A stretch of 64,000 nt of DNA, from assembly GCF_007855645.1 (NCBI RefSeq), contig NZ_CP042262.1:186001-250000 (forward strand). Direction: 5' to 3'. The notes beneath the pieces were generated by a model. The model saw only the letters and a list, made by a program, of their open reading frames with translations, did no database searches and was not told the origin of the DNA. Source of the stretch: Qingshengfaniella alkalisoli (GTDB taxonomy: Bacteria > Pseudomonadota > Alphaproteobacteria > Rhodobacterales > Rhodobacteraceae). A program made the position numbers and the translations under genes. Shown one piece after another: positions 16,925 to 24,763 of this stretch (the first letter of the stretch is position 1; every line of letters begins with the position of its first letter).

Positions 16925-18625
16925 TCAGGTTGGATTGTTTCGCGGCAGGGCCGGAATCCAGTTTGGCGGCATGGATGGGGCTTTCCCGGTGACTGCCGTT
17001 TCTGCACATTGCGCGAGCGATCCGAAGCGCACCTCGCGATTGCTCAGGCCCGGCGCATAATGGGCGTATTTCCCGGAATTGGTCATCAGAACCTTTGCGT
17101 CAGGCGGGAACACAGGTTCGGAAATGGAGCACCAGCACAAGTCCGGAACGATGCGAACCCCCGATGTGTGTAACCGTTTTTCGACGCCGTTTTCGCGCAC
17201 TGTGGCCAATGTGGACCGTCCCAACGTTATGATGGTCGTGATCCGGGGGTTTACTTCCCTGTCGTCCATCAGATCGGCAAACTGAGCGCATTCGCGGGCC
17301 GAAAAATGAGGACTGCCAAGCGCGACGAGATCCACCGTGTCGGCACCCTTGTTGAACTCAGCCCATAGCCGGGCAAAGTCCGCTGCAACAATGGATACAT
17401 GATCTGCTTCCGGCGCGGGAGGCAGATCAGCTTCCGGTGTAATCCCCGCGATGTGAAGTAAGGGCGAGGCTGATGTGGTGCCGTAGGCCGCGCAGAGCGC
17501 CTTGAGATCGTCTTCTGAAGGTGAGGTGTTTTCAAGTCCACGGATCAGCGGAATGCGGTCCGGAGCAGCTTGTCCGACCAGCCACCCGAGCATTGGCCAG
17601 AAGGCATCATCGATTTCGTTGGGAACCACCACATCGATCACGCGACGCGGCGCGCGGTTTTCCTGCAGATAGACGCCGGTCAGGGCCGCGCGTCCGGTCA
17701 GTGCGATACACAGATCCATGAAATCAGCGTGCTTGATCGTGCGGGCGCCAAGGACGCTATTGGCGTAGATGACGGCGTTGCTTTCGGCCCAAGCGATATC
17801 CTCGCCATGTTTGGGTTGGTTATCAAGTAGATACGGTGCGCAGGTAAAGCTTGGTTTTGCACCCATCTCGACATAGGCGTCGGCAAGTTGACTCGCCGGG
17901 GTTCCGAAACTCTCCGGCACACCCTGTGCTCGCCAGTTGGCGTGATCGACCGAAATGGCATTCATCGTCGTGGGGACGCAGACCTTGCCCCCTAAGTCTG
18001 CCATCTTGCGAGCGAAGGTGAGGAATGCGGGGCTGGCATAAATGCATCCGTCGATATGAACACGGGTTACGTCGGTCAGTCGTGGCGCGCCCTGCGCCGA
18101 TGCCATCGTGGTCAGGATTTCCATCGCAAGCTGTCTGGCGGGGCCATGCTGTCCGTCAAGCGTGGCACGATCATCATCGCTCAGTGCCAGTGCATCCGAG
18201 GCGACAGGGCTCAATGATAACTCGATGCTCCCCGCCGTTAGCAAACGAGGGGTAATCTCGACGCTGTTCTGTTGCGCCACACGATCATATTCGTCGTCTG
18301 ACAGGCGCAGGACGGCCATATCATGCCCGAACATCCGGTTGGCCACCAGAACGCCCAAGGTCAGGATGTCTTCCGATTCCCGAAATATCAATGCGCGTGG
18401 AGCCGTCCCAGCGAAAGCAAGTCCCAACAGCACACCGCTGCCAGTGCAGGAGCCGCGGCTTGTCGGCATCATGACGGCATGGCCCGCCAGCGTCTTTCCC
18501 TGCTGCGGATGCAGGGCATCGATAATGACGCCTGTTGCAGGGTCCACGCCGCCCCAGACGCTGAGTCCTTCATCGCAGACCAGCAAAGGTGCTTTTGTTG
18601 ATGCTGGCACGATGGAATGAGCCAT
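16925..18625 (-). CDS. acnX: Aconitase X, fused small and large domains (probable cis-3-hydroxy-L-proline dehydratase)
   Basis: This 566-residue protein joins a swivelling domain (DUF126-like, about residues 1-145, with the SRGSCTGSGVLLGL loop) to the aconitase-X catalytic domain (DUF521-like, about 150-560, with VHIDGCIYASPAFLTFARKMADLGGKV). Single-chain bacterial aconitase X proteins have been shown to dehydrate cis-3-hydroxy-L-proline to pyrroline-2-carboxylate. They use an iron-sulfur cluster held by cysteines; candidates here include the Cys in IDGCIYA and DLCWCS. The hydroxyproline context supports this reading. It is the first gene of the minus-strand enzyme operon, and its promoter is shared with the divergent XRE-cupin regulator. 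Separate-subunit forms of the family make mevalonate-pathway intermediates, which is unlikely here. Confidence 0.85.
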   Translation of the reverse strand: MAHSIVPASTKAPLLVCDEGLSVWGGVDPATGVIIDALHPQQGKTLAGHAVMMPTSRGSCTGSGVLLGLAFAGTAPRALIFRESEDILTLGVLVANRMFGHDMAVLRLSDDEYDRVAQQNSVEITPRLLTAGSIELSLSPVASDALALSDDDRATLDGQHGPARQLAMEILTTMASAQGAPRLTDVTRVHIDGCIYASPAFLTFARKMADLGGKVCVPTTMNAISVDHANWRAQGVPESFGTPASQLADAYVEMGAKPSFTCAPYLLDNQPKHGEDIAWAESNAVIYANSVLGARTIKHADFMDLCIALTGRAALTGVYLQENRAPRRVIDVVVPNEIDDAFWPMLGWLVGQAAPDRIPLIRGLENTSPSEDDLKALCAAYGTTSASPLLHIAGITPEADLPPAPEADHVSIVAADFARLWAEFNKGADTVDLVALGSPHFSARECAQFADLMDDREVNPRITTIITLGRSTLATVRENGVEKRLHTSGVRIVPDLCWCSISEPVFPPDAKVLMTNSGKYAHYAPGLSNREVRFGSLAQCAETAVTGKAPSMPPNWIPALPRNNPT

Positions 18626-18714
18626 TTGCTGCCCTCTGGCCTCAGTTTGAAACTTTCTTGCTCGCGACGCGCCTCTAAACAGGGAGATCGAACGAATCCG
18701 CGTTTATTTCTACG

Positions 18715-18743
18715 ATTGCGCAGAATGATGTCTGTTATTGCGC
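18715..18743. promoter_or_regulatory. Direct repeats in the divergent AcnX / XRE-cupin promoter
   Basis: ATTGCGC occurs at 18715-18721 and again at 18737-18743, 22 bases apart, or about two helical turns. The pair lies in the 169-base divergent promoter region between the aconitase-X and XRE-cupin genes. Spaced direct repeats could be the regulator target, but 7-base repeats may also arise by chance. Confidence 0.3.
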
Positions 18744-18794
18744 CCCGAGCAGACATATGCTTAAACGATCACGACTGGTAAGAAAAGAAAAATT

Positions 18795-19442
18795 ATGGCC
18801 CGAACGGAAAAAGACTCCAGGCTAGTTGATGCCGTTTCATCTGGCGCAGACTGGGAAGTCGAACGCCAGCATTTGCGTGCTCAATTGGGTGGCCGAATGA
18901 AGTCGGTGCGCCAGGCTTGCGGTTACACGCTGGAAATGGCGGCACAACGTACGGGCCTGGCACTGTCAACAATCCACAAGATTGAAAATGGCCGTGTGTC
19001 TCCCAGCTACGAAAACCTGGTGAGGATCGCGCGCGCCTATGACATCGGGATGGAACGGTTGTTCTGGGATGACAACGAGGCGCAGCAGACAACACGGCTG
19101 ACGGTGACGAAAGCCGGCGAAGGGCGCAAGGTTCAAGCAAAGAACTTCGAATACGAGGTTCTGTGTAATGCGCTGGCCGAGAAGAAAATCATCCCACTGG
19201 TGACCCGTATCGCCCAACGTCCCGAACTGACCATGGCGGATCTGGAATCCCATGACGGGGAAGAAACGATATTCGTACTCTCCGGAAGGGTCGAACTGAC
19301 GGTGGAGCATTACGAAACGGTTGTGCTCGAACCCGGTGATTGTGCCTATTTTGACAGCACGCTGAAGCATGGCGTGCGTGCGCTCGACGATGCCGAGACC
19401 AAGGTTTTCTGGGCTTGTACGTACATCGATGTGGATAAATGA
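18795..19442 (+). CDS. XRE-family regulator with C-terminal cupin domain
   Basis: This 215-residue regulator has a helix-turn-helix of the lambda-repressor/XRE type at about residues 28-90 (RLRAQ-like start, then GYTLEMAAQRTGLALSTIHKIENGRVSPSYENLVRIA). A small cupin barrel covers about residues 125-212, with VLSGRVELTVEHYETVVLEPGDCAYFDSTLKHGV. XRE-cupin proteins often sense a pathway intermediate in the barrel. Encoded divergently from aconitase X and just ahead of the Ldh2-type reductase, it probably regulates the hydroxyproline genes on both sides. The ribosome site before the ATG is weak (AAGAAAAG). Confidence 0.85.
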   Translation: MARTEKDSRLVDAVSSGADWEVERQHLRAQLGGRMKSVRQACGYTLEMAAQRTGLALSTIHKIENGRVSPSYENLVRIARAYDIGMERLFWDDNEAQQTTRLTVTKAGEGRKVQAKNFEYEVLCNALAEKKIIPLVTRIAQRPELTMADLESHDGEETIFVLSGRVELTVEHYETVVLEPGDCAYFDSTLKHGVRALDDAETKVFWACTYIDVDK

Positions 19443-19502
19443 TCCATCAGTCGCATTTATGCCACCGATCTGATCAATCTATAACAAGGAGACCGTCTGA
19501 CA

Positions 19503-20540
19503 ATGGCCGAGCCACAAACCGTGCCCGTTGATGTGCTGGAAGACCGCGTAAGAAAGATCTTCGAAAAGAGCGGTGTACGACCCGAAAGTGCGGCAGCCGT
19601 CGCCCATGTCATCGTTGCGGGAGAGCGCGACAACTGCAAATCCCATGGGATCTATCGGATCGAAGGGTGCCTGCGCGTTCTGGCCGCGGGCAAGGTTGAA
19701 CCCGATGCGGTGCCGGAGATCTTCGATCAGGGCAAATCCGTTATCGAGGTCGATGCGAAAGGCGGCTTTTCCAACCCTGCATTCTTTGCGGCCAAGGACA
19801 CACTGGTCAAACGGGCCCACGAGACGGGGATCGCCGCACTAGTGATCCGCGACTGCCTTCATTTTTCCGCGTTGTGGCATGACGTGGAAACGCTGGCTGA
19901 GGACGGCCTGGCGGCTTTGTCCATGTGTCCGAGCTACGCCTTTGTTGCGCCCGCGGGTGGAACCAAACCCTTGTTGGGCACCAACCCCTTTGCCTTCGGC
20001 TGGCCACGTGTGGACGGACATCCATATGTGTTCGATTTCGCAACCAGCGTCGCGGCGCGCGGAGAAATCGAACTGCACCGTCGCGCAGGCACGCCAATCC
20101 CGGAAGGCTGGGCCATCGATAAGGACGGCAACCCGACGACAGATCCCGATGCGGCTCTTGAAGGGGCGATGCTGACATTCGGCGCGCATAAGGGGTCGGC
20201 GATCTCGACGATGATCGAATTGCTGTCCGGCGCGATGCTCGGCGAATTCATGAGCAAGGAAGCGCTGGATTTCATGGGACGAACGGATCTCTTGCCGCGG
20301 CACGGCGCGCTGGTCCTGGCGCTGGACCCGCAGACATTCGCGGCGCGAAGCGGTCGCGATCCGCTCGCCGAAGGCGAGAAAATACTAACCGCTATAGGAG
20401 CCCAAGGAGCCCGGTTGCCCTCGCAGCGGCGCTTTCAGGCGCGCGACAAGGCCATGGTGAATGGCATCGCGTTGACGGATTCCGAACTGGCCCAGCTGGA
20501 CCGGTTCGAGGCGCAGGGGCTGGATGCTCTGAACGGCTGA
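19503..20540 (+). CDS. Ldh2-family NAD(P)H-dependent imine reductase (probable pyrroline-2-carboxylate reductase)
   Basis: This 345-residue protein belongs to the malate/L-sulfolactate/ureidoglycolate dehydrogenase (Ldh2/YlbC) family, which lacks a Rossmann fold. Family marks are AGERDNCKSHGIYRI near residue 40 (containing the conserved catalytic-region His), FVAPAGGTKPLLGTNPFAFGWP near 140, and DFATSVAARGEI near 178. Members such as DpkA reduce pyrroline- or piperideine-2-carboxylate to L-proline or L-pipecolate. That would complete conversion of 3-hydroxyprolines to proline after aconitase X or the Ser/Thr enzyme. A malate or lactate dehydrogenase role is less likely in this context. AAGGAG precedes the ATG by 11 bases. 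Confidence 0.8.
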   Translation: MAEPQTVPVDVLEDRVRKIFEKSGVRPESAAAVAHVIVAGERDNCKSHGIYRIEGCLRVLAAGKVEPDAVPEIFDQGKSVIEVDAKGGFSNPAFFAAKDTLVKRAHETGIAALVIRDCLHFSALWHDVETLAEDGLAALSMCPSYAFVAPAGGTKPLLGTNPFAFGWPRVDGHPYVFDFATSVAARGEIELHRRAGTPIPEGWAIDKDGNPTTDPDAALEGAMLTFGAHKGSAISTMIELLSGAMLGEFMSKEALDFMGRTDLLPRHGALVLALDPQTFAARSGRDPLAEGEKILTAIGAQGARLPSQRRFQARDKAMVNGIALTDSELAQLDRFEAQGLDALNG

Positions 20541-20558
20541 TACCCTCCGGGAAAATGC

Positions 20559-20588
20559 GAACGGCGCGGGTGTCTCACCGCGTCGTTC
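20559..20588. terminator. Bidirectional terminator-like hairpin
   Basis: GAACG and CGTTC enclose a GC-rich stem of about 12 pairs (one G-T wobble, one bulged G, 3-base loop). It lies between the convergent Ldh2-type reductase and amino acid ABC ATPase genes. Its position between two converging stops supports a shared terminator, although the flanking T-run is short. Confidence 0.5.
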
Positions 20589-20627
20589 TGTGTTTGGATG
20601 CCCTGACCGCCTGCGCGTTTTCGCACC

Positions 20628-21350
20628 CTATCTGGTGCCAGCCAGAAACTTCTGCGTCTCGGGGTGTTGCGGGTTCCCGAACAACTGCTCGGGTGTCCCG
20701 ATTTCAGCCATGATCCCCTTGTGGAAGAATGCGACCCGGTCGGACACATCGCGGGCGAATGCCATCTCGTGCGTGACGCAGATCATCGTCATGCCTTCTT
20801 CCGCAAGCATCTTCAGCGTCTCAAGAACTTCGCCTACAAGTTGCGGGTCGAGCGCGGACGTGACTTCGTCAAACAGCATATAGTCAGGTGACATCGCCAG
20901 CGCACGGGCAATCGCCATCCGCTGTTGCTGGCCGCCTGACAGACGACCCGGATAGGTGGTCAGCTTGTCACCAAGGCCCACATGCTTGAGCTGCTTTTCT
21001 GCTGTTGCTTCGGCGTCGGCCTTGCCCTTCCCCAACACCTTGCGTTGGGCAAGGGTCACGTTTTCCATCACCGTAAGGTGTGGGAAAGCGTTCCATTGCT
21101 GAAAGACAATACCGATCTTCTGGCGCAGCTTGTTGATATCGGTCGATTTGGCATGCACTTCGGTCCCGTCGATCGTGATCTTGCCGGAATCGATCGGCTC
21201 CAATCCATTGATGCAGGTCAGAAGCGTGGATTTGCCTGACCCGGAACCGCCGATCACGGTGACGACCTCGCCTTTTTCGACGGTCAGGTCGATCCCCTTG
21301 AGAACCTCGAGCGGGCCAAAGGATTTTCGGACGTTTTGAATATCAATCAT
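20628..21350 (-). CDS. Polar amino acid ABC transporter ATPase (GlnQ/HisP family)
   Basis: This 240-residue ATPase has a single ABC domain: Walker [10 protein letters not shown], signature [15 protein letters not shown], Walker [22 protein letters not shown] and the H-loop CVTHEM. It powers the pair of HisM/HisQ-like permeases encoded upstream. The start at 21350 ([12 protein letters not shown]) has AGGTGG ahead of it and overlaps the permease stop by 8 bases; a longer upstream frame is rejected. It is the last gene of a four-gene operon. The operon's position beside the hydroxyproline enzymes suggests an imino acid or hydroxyproline substrate. Confidence 0.9.
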   Translation of the reverse strand: MIDIQNVRKSFGPLEVLKGIDLTVEKGEVVTVIGGSGSGKSTLLTCINGLEPIDSGKITIDGTEVHAKSTDINKLRQKIGIVFQQWNAFPHLTVMENVTLAQRKVLGKGKADAEATAEKQLKHVGLGDKLTTYPGRLSGGQQQRMAIARALAMSPDYMLFDEVTSALDPQLVGEVLETLKMLAEEGMTMICVTHEMAFARDVSDRVAFFHKGIMAEIGTPEQLFGNPQHPETQKFLAGTR

Positions 21351-21996
21351 TGGACCACCTCTTTTCGAGATACCCACCGAAGCGGGCAAGCGGGAAACTG
21401 ATGATGAAGTAGAACGCGCCACAGATCAGCAGAAGCAGCATCGGCTCCTGAAGGCGCGTGATGAGGATTTGCGTGGATTTCAGAAGCTCCGTGACCTGCA
21501 CGACGTAAACGAGCGCGGAATCCTTCATGACGCCAAGCGCAAGCCCGATCCAGGACGGCAGGGCCACGCGAGTAGCCAAAGGCATCACGATGTAGCGCAT
21601 GTCCTGGCCCCATGTCATGCCGAGCGAACGTGCAGCCCGCCGGACCGTGACCGGCACTGAATCAATGCCGCCCCGCACGATCTCGGCGCAATAGGCCGAG
21701 GTATAAAGCGACAGCACAAGGCACGCGACCGTGAAGCCCGAAATCTGCAACTGTAGCACCATGCCGACGAAGGCGTTGGCGAGGACGAGTTGGATCAGCA
21801 ACGGGATAGACCGGAAGATGTCCAGAAAGAAGGTCAGCGGTGCCGAGAACACCGGGCCAAGCTGGATGCGGATCACCCCGAAGGCGATACCAAGGATGGT
21901 TCCGATGGCAACCGATATCGCGGTGACGAGGATCGTGATCCCGGCCCCCTTTGCAAGGAAGATGAAATCGGCGGTGGTGAGAGCGGTGTCGAACAT
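21343..21996 (-). CDS. Polar amino acid ABC transporter permease (HisM/GlnP family)
   Basis: This 217-residue inner-membrane protein has about five hydrophobic segments. The cytoplasmic EAA loop reads [34 protein letters not shown], the contact site for the ATPase in this family. It pairs with the 221-residue permease encoded just upstream to form the import channel. GGGAGGA precedes the ATG by seven bases. The gene overlaps the ATPase gene, as is usual for these compact operons. Confidence 0.88.
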   Translation of the reverse strand: MFDTALTTADFIFLAKGAGITILVTAISVAIGTILGIAFGVIRIQLGPVFSAPLTFFLDIFRSIPLLIQLVLANAFVGMVLQLQISGFTVACLVLSLYTSAYCAEIVRGGIDSVPVTVRRAARSLGMTWGQDMRYIVMPLATRVALPSWIGLALGVMKDSALVYVVQVTELLKSTQILITRLQEPMLLLLICGAFYFIISFPLARFGGYLEKRWSND

Positions 21997-22009
21997 GATC
22001 GGTCCTCCC

Positions 22010-22675
22010 TCAGTACCGGAACAGGCGCGCAGCGATCAGGCGTGCGCTCAGGGTGATGACCTTGGTGATCACGTAGAAGATCACGGCGGCAATCGCGAAC
22101 AGCTCGAACGTGCGGAAGGTCAGCGCGTTCAGATCTTGCGTGACGCCGTACAGGTCCGTGTTCATCCCCACGGTTACGCCAAGCGAGGTCATCAGGATCG
22201 CCCAGACCATCTGGTTTGTCATTGGCAGGAACGAGATCCGCAACATCTGCGGCAGGATGATATAGCGAAACGCCTGAAGCTGGGACATGCCCAGGGACCG
22301 CCCTGCGCGGGTCTGCGTATCCGGGATGGCCTTCAGGGCACCGCGGAAGTTTTCAGCGAGATACCCGGCGTTGTTGAAGGTGATGCCAATGAGCAGCGAG
22401 ACGAACGGGCTGAAATGAATGCCGAAACTCGCGACGCCGAAATGCGCCATGTATATCTGGAAAAGGGCAGGCGTGTTGCGGGCGACTTCGACCCATGCCG
22501 TCGCGATTGCCATCAGGGGGCGGGACCCTGACAGACGCAGCAGCGTCAGAATGACCGCAAGCGCAATTCCGATGATCATCGACAGCACGGCGACCTGCAT
22601 GGTCACCACGGCCCCGTCGAGCATCTGGGGAAGGCGCACGAGCACCTGCTTCCACTGGAAAGTGTAATCGAACAT
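22010..22675 (-). CDS. Polar amino acid ABC transporter permease (HisQ/GlnP family)
   Basis: This 221-residue membrane protein is the second permease of the importer. The EAA loop is RGALKAIPDTQTRAGRSLGMSQLQAFRYIILPQ, and five or so membrane spans can be seen. It sits between the binding-protein gene, from which a strong hairpin separates it, and the other permease gene 13 bases downstream. The ribosome site is modest (GGAAC), in keeping with lower expression than the binding protein. Confidence 0.88.
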   Translation of the reverse strand: MFDYTFQWKQVLVRLPQMLDGAVVTMQVAVLSMIIGIALAVILTLLRLSGSRPLMAIATAWVEVARNTPALFQIYMAHFGVASFGIHFSPFVSLLIGITFNNAGYLAENFRGALKAIPDTQTRAGRSLGMSQLQAFRYIILPQMLRISFLPMTNQMVWAILMTSLGVTVGMNTDLYGVTQDLNALTFRTFELFAIAAVIFYVITKVITLSARLIAARLFRY

Positions 22676-22710
22676 ACCGTTCCGAATTCTTAGGAGAGCT
22701 GGAAGGAAAA

Positions 22711-22733
22711 GCGGCGCGGGAAAACCGCGCCGC
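22711..22733 (-). promoter_or_regulatory. Intercistronic hairpin after the amino acid binding-protein gene
   Basis: GCGGCGCGG and CCGCGCCGC form a perfect 9-bp stem with a GAAAA loop, placed between the binding-protein stop and the first permease start. As at 3900, it probably stabilises or partly terminates the transcript so that binding protein exceeds permease. Confidence 0.55.
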
Positions 22734-22752
22734 CGTGTCTGTGTCGCCTATA

Positions 22753-23559
22753 TCAGCGATAGGCGTTTGGAACCGTAAGCTGCGGCACGTCACCGCCAAC
22801 CCACTTTTCGTACAGCTCGTCATAGCGGCCGGTGCGAACCTGCTGGTTCACGAACAGGTCGAGATAGTTGATCAGGCCGTATTCGTCGCGCTTCGCGAAC
22901 AGGGCAACGTAGTCGATGTCGAACGGTGCCTTGCCAACGACGGAAATGCCGTCGAACTTGCCCGACTGGACGTTGGCCTGTGCAACGGTGGAGGTGGACA
23001 CGGTTGCGTCCAACTGACCTTGGCTGAGCGCAAGGAACACATCGGCCTGGGTCTGGTAAGGACGGAACGTGCCATCGCCCCACTCATTTACATACTCTTC
23101 CAGCGCGATGGCTTCGTAGGTGCCGGCCACGGCACCAACGGTGTGGCCCTTCATGTCCTCGAAAGACGCGATGCCCGTTTCGTCATTCGCGGTGACGGCC
23201 ATTTCAAAGGCGAAATAGGGGATCGAGAAACCAACCGTCTTGGCACGTTCCAGCGTATCAGAGGTCGACGCCACGCCTACATCGACGCGGTTTGACATCA
23301 AGGCAGGGATACGTTCGGGAAAGGGGGTTTCGACGATTTCGGCTTCGACGCCAAGCGCGGCGGCGAGGTCGTTACAGTAATCGACATCAAAGCCGATCGG
23401 TTCGTTGTTCTCGTCGCGCATGCCCATAGGTGGAAAGTCGAGCACAACAGCGCAACGCAGCGTACCGGACCCGATGATGTCGTCGAGCTTGTCAGCCTGA
23501 GCCACGCCCGCAACGCAGGACGCTGCGATGATGCCGGCGGAAAGTGCAATGGATTTCAT
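22753..23559 (-). CDS. Amino acid ABC transporter substrate-binding protein (family 3)
   Basis: This 268-residue periplasmic protein opens with a signal peptide (MKSIALSAGIIAASCVAGVAQA). The family 3 fold follows: GSGTLRCAVVLDFPPMGMRDENNEPIGFDVDYCNDLAAALGVEAEIVETPFPERIPALMSNRVDVGVASTSDTLERAK, abridged. The Asp in GFDVDYC and the Arg in this pattern normally bind the alpha-amino and carboxyl groups of an amino acid. The exact ligand is unknown; the neighbouring hydroxyproline genes suggest an imino acid. AGAGAGG lies ahead of the start, and the gene is the first of the importer operon. Confidence 0.9.
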   Translation of the reverse strand: MKSIALSAGIIAASCVAGVAQADKLDDIIGSGTLRCAVVLDFPPMGMRDENNEPIGFDVDYCNDLAAALGVEAEIVETPFPERIPALMSNRVDVGVASTSDTLERAKTVGFSIPYFAFEMAVTANDETGIASFEDMKGHTVGAVAGTYEAIALEEYVNEWGDGTFRPYQTQADVFLALSQGQLDATVSTSTVAQANVQSGKFDGISVVGKAPFDIDYVALFAKRDEYGLINYLDLFVNQQVRTGRYDELYEKWVGGDVPQLTVPNAYR

Positions 23560-23972
23560 TGATAATTACCTCTCTGTCGATTCCTTTCCGAGATATGAAA
23601 TAATTATCTCTTTAAGGCAATATTTTTCTTAAAGGCTAAAATCGAGCGGCTTTGCGTGATACCATACCGTTAGCAGCGCCAACGGGCCTGACTTTCGATT
23701 GCCAACTTGTATGCGCCTTCCTGAGAGGAGCGATATCCATAGACCATTTCAGCCACATAGCCGCGTGATAGGATGAAAGCCATCGGCCAGCGCGTGGCGG
23801 GATGCCATGGCAGGGAACTGATCACAGCGTGGATGAAAGACGGTGTTGATCTGGACGAAGTGGTGGTCTCAATCGGCGGCACATGGCACTGGCTTTGATC
23901 TCGCCGGTCCAGATTAAGCGCTGGACATCAAAGCTTCTATACCACGCCGACCGATCTCAACCGAACCCGGGA
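23560..23972. other. Promoter of the amino acid importer and a gene-poor IS6-scarred interval
   Basis: The segment next to the binding-protein gene carries AT-rich promoter sequence, including CTTTAAG (23610-23616) and CTTAAAG (23628-23634), a 7-bp inverted repeat that could be an operator. Further right, a plus-strand IS6-like scrap lies at 23848-23898. A minus-strand reading frame around 23690-23790 (AFILSRGYVAEM) looks like debris of an unidentified gene. No intact gene is seen. Confidence 0.5.
23848..23898 (+). mobile_element. IS6-family transposase mid-region remnant
   Basis: On the plus strand the 16-codon stretch DLDEVVVSIGGTWHWL followed by a stop matches the heart of IS6-type transposases, where intact proteins read WHLDEVVVxIxGKxHWLWRAVD around the first catalytic Asp. 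Only this patch survives; no terminal repeat or N-terminal block is recognisable nearby. It marks the boundary between the hydroxyproline module and the amidohydrolase/dipeptide-ABC module. Confidence 0.45.
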
Positions 23973-24641
23973 TTACGTGACATCGCCGCCTAGAAGGCCG
24001 ACGCGGTCTTCCAGGTTCAGAGACATTTCCAGATTATCCAGATGCCTTTGCATTTCAAGCATCGCCGCTTCCGAGTCTTCCTTCGCCAACAATTCAAGTA
24101 TCTTCTGGTGGTCTTCAAAATGGCACGGGCACTTATGGGATTTGCTATAAATAGAGCACACCAATGACGAGATACCCAAGATTTCTTGCAGGATGTGATG
24201 GCTTGTTTCGTTCTGGGTTATCCGGGAGATTTCAGCATGAAAATCCGAAGAATGGACAAGTGCTTCAGGGATCTTGTCATTCTGAACCGCAATGCGCTCT
24301 TTATCTATCATCTCCTGAAGTGCCTGAATCTGAGAGGGTGTTATCTTTGTGGCTGCGACTCTCACGCATTCCTTTTCCAGAACCTTTCGCAAGGAGATGA
24401 TCTCTCGGGCTTTTTTCAAACTCGGGGTAGATACAACAGCACCCCTGTTGGCGATGTGGGAAACTATACCTTCATGCGTGAGAACGAGCAAAGCTTGCCG
24501 TATGACTGCTCTGCTGGTTCCGAAGTCTTCCATAAGGTTCTTTTCGACGAGGCGGGTGCCCGGCGTAAGTTCAAGATTCCGGATCTTCTGCCGGAGCACT
24601 GAACAAACATCTTCGATTTCGACCGATGTTGCTTTCGTCAT
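23973..24641 (-). CDS. GntR-family regulator with FCD domain
   Basis: This 222-residue regulator has a GntR winged helix (VLRQKIRNLELTPGTRLVEKNLMEDFGTSRAVIRQALLVLTHEGIVSHI) and a helical FCD ligand domain (SSDFHAEISRITQNE, FEDHQKILELL). It is co-oriented with and downstream of two amidohydrolase genes, and it probably controls them and the divergent dipeptide-type ABC operon. A 7-bp palindrome lies just ahead of the gene and may be its own operator. The ribosome site is weak. By eye its base composition, like that of the next 9 kb, is AT-richer than the rest of the window. Confidence 0.85.
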   Translation of the reverse strand: MTKATSVEIEDVCSVLRQKIRNLELTPGTRLVEKNLMEDFGTSRAVIRQALLVLTHEGIVSHIANRGAVVSTPSLKKAREIISLRKVLEKECVRVAATKITPSQIQALQEMIDKERIAVQNDKIPEALVHSSDFHAEISRITQNETSHHILQEILGISSLVCSIYSKSHKCPCHFEDHQKILELLAKEDSEAAMLEMQRHLDNLEMSLNLEDRVGLLGGDVT

Positions 24642-24681
24642 CGCCTAAGTCTTTTCCCGGTACTGGATTACCATCGCCCCA

Positions 24682-24699
24682 ACATTCTCTTTAGAATGT
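24682..24699. promoter_or_regulatory. Putative GntR operator, ACATTCT-N4-AGAATGT
   Basis: A perfect 7-bp inverted repeat with a 4-base centre lies 41 bases upstream of the GntR gene. A related TTCTCTTGGTTAGAATGT occurs at 27492-27509, in the divergent promoter of the amidohydrolase and ABC genes; the two share TTCTCTT and TAGAATGT with three extra bases at the second. That recurrence supports autoregulation and control of the module by this GntR protein. The palindrome could instead act as a weak terminator of the amidohydrolase genes. Confidence 0.45.
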
Positions 24700-24763
24700 G
24701 GAAGTGCCTGTCTCCAGATTGGGGCGCGCATTCGATTTGGTATCATATTGCTTTGCACAAAAT

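Noticed and set aside
8706-23559. Hydroxyproline-betaine pathway as an alternative reading of the 8.7-23.6 kb locus
   Set aside because: No betaine demethylase or enolase-family betaine epimerase gene is present; the enzymes fit free hydroxyproline isomers better.
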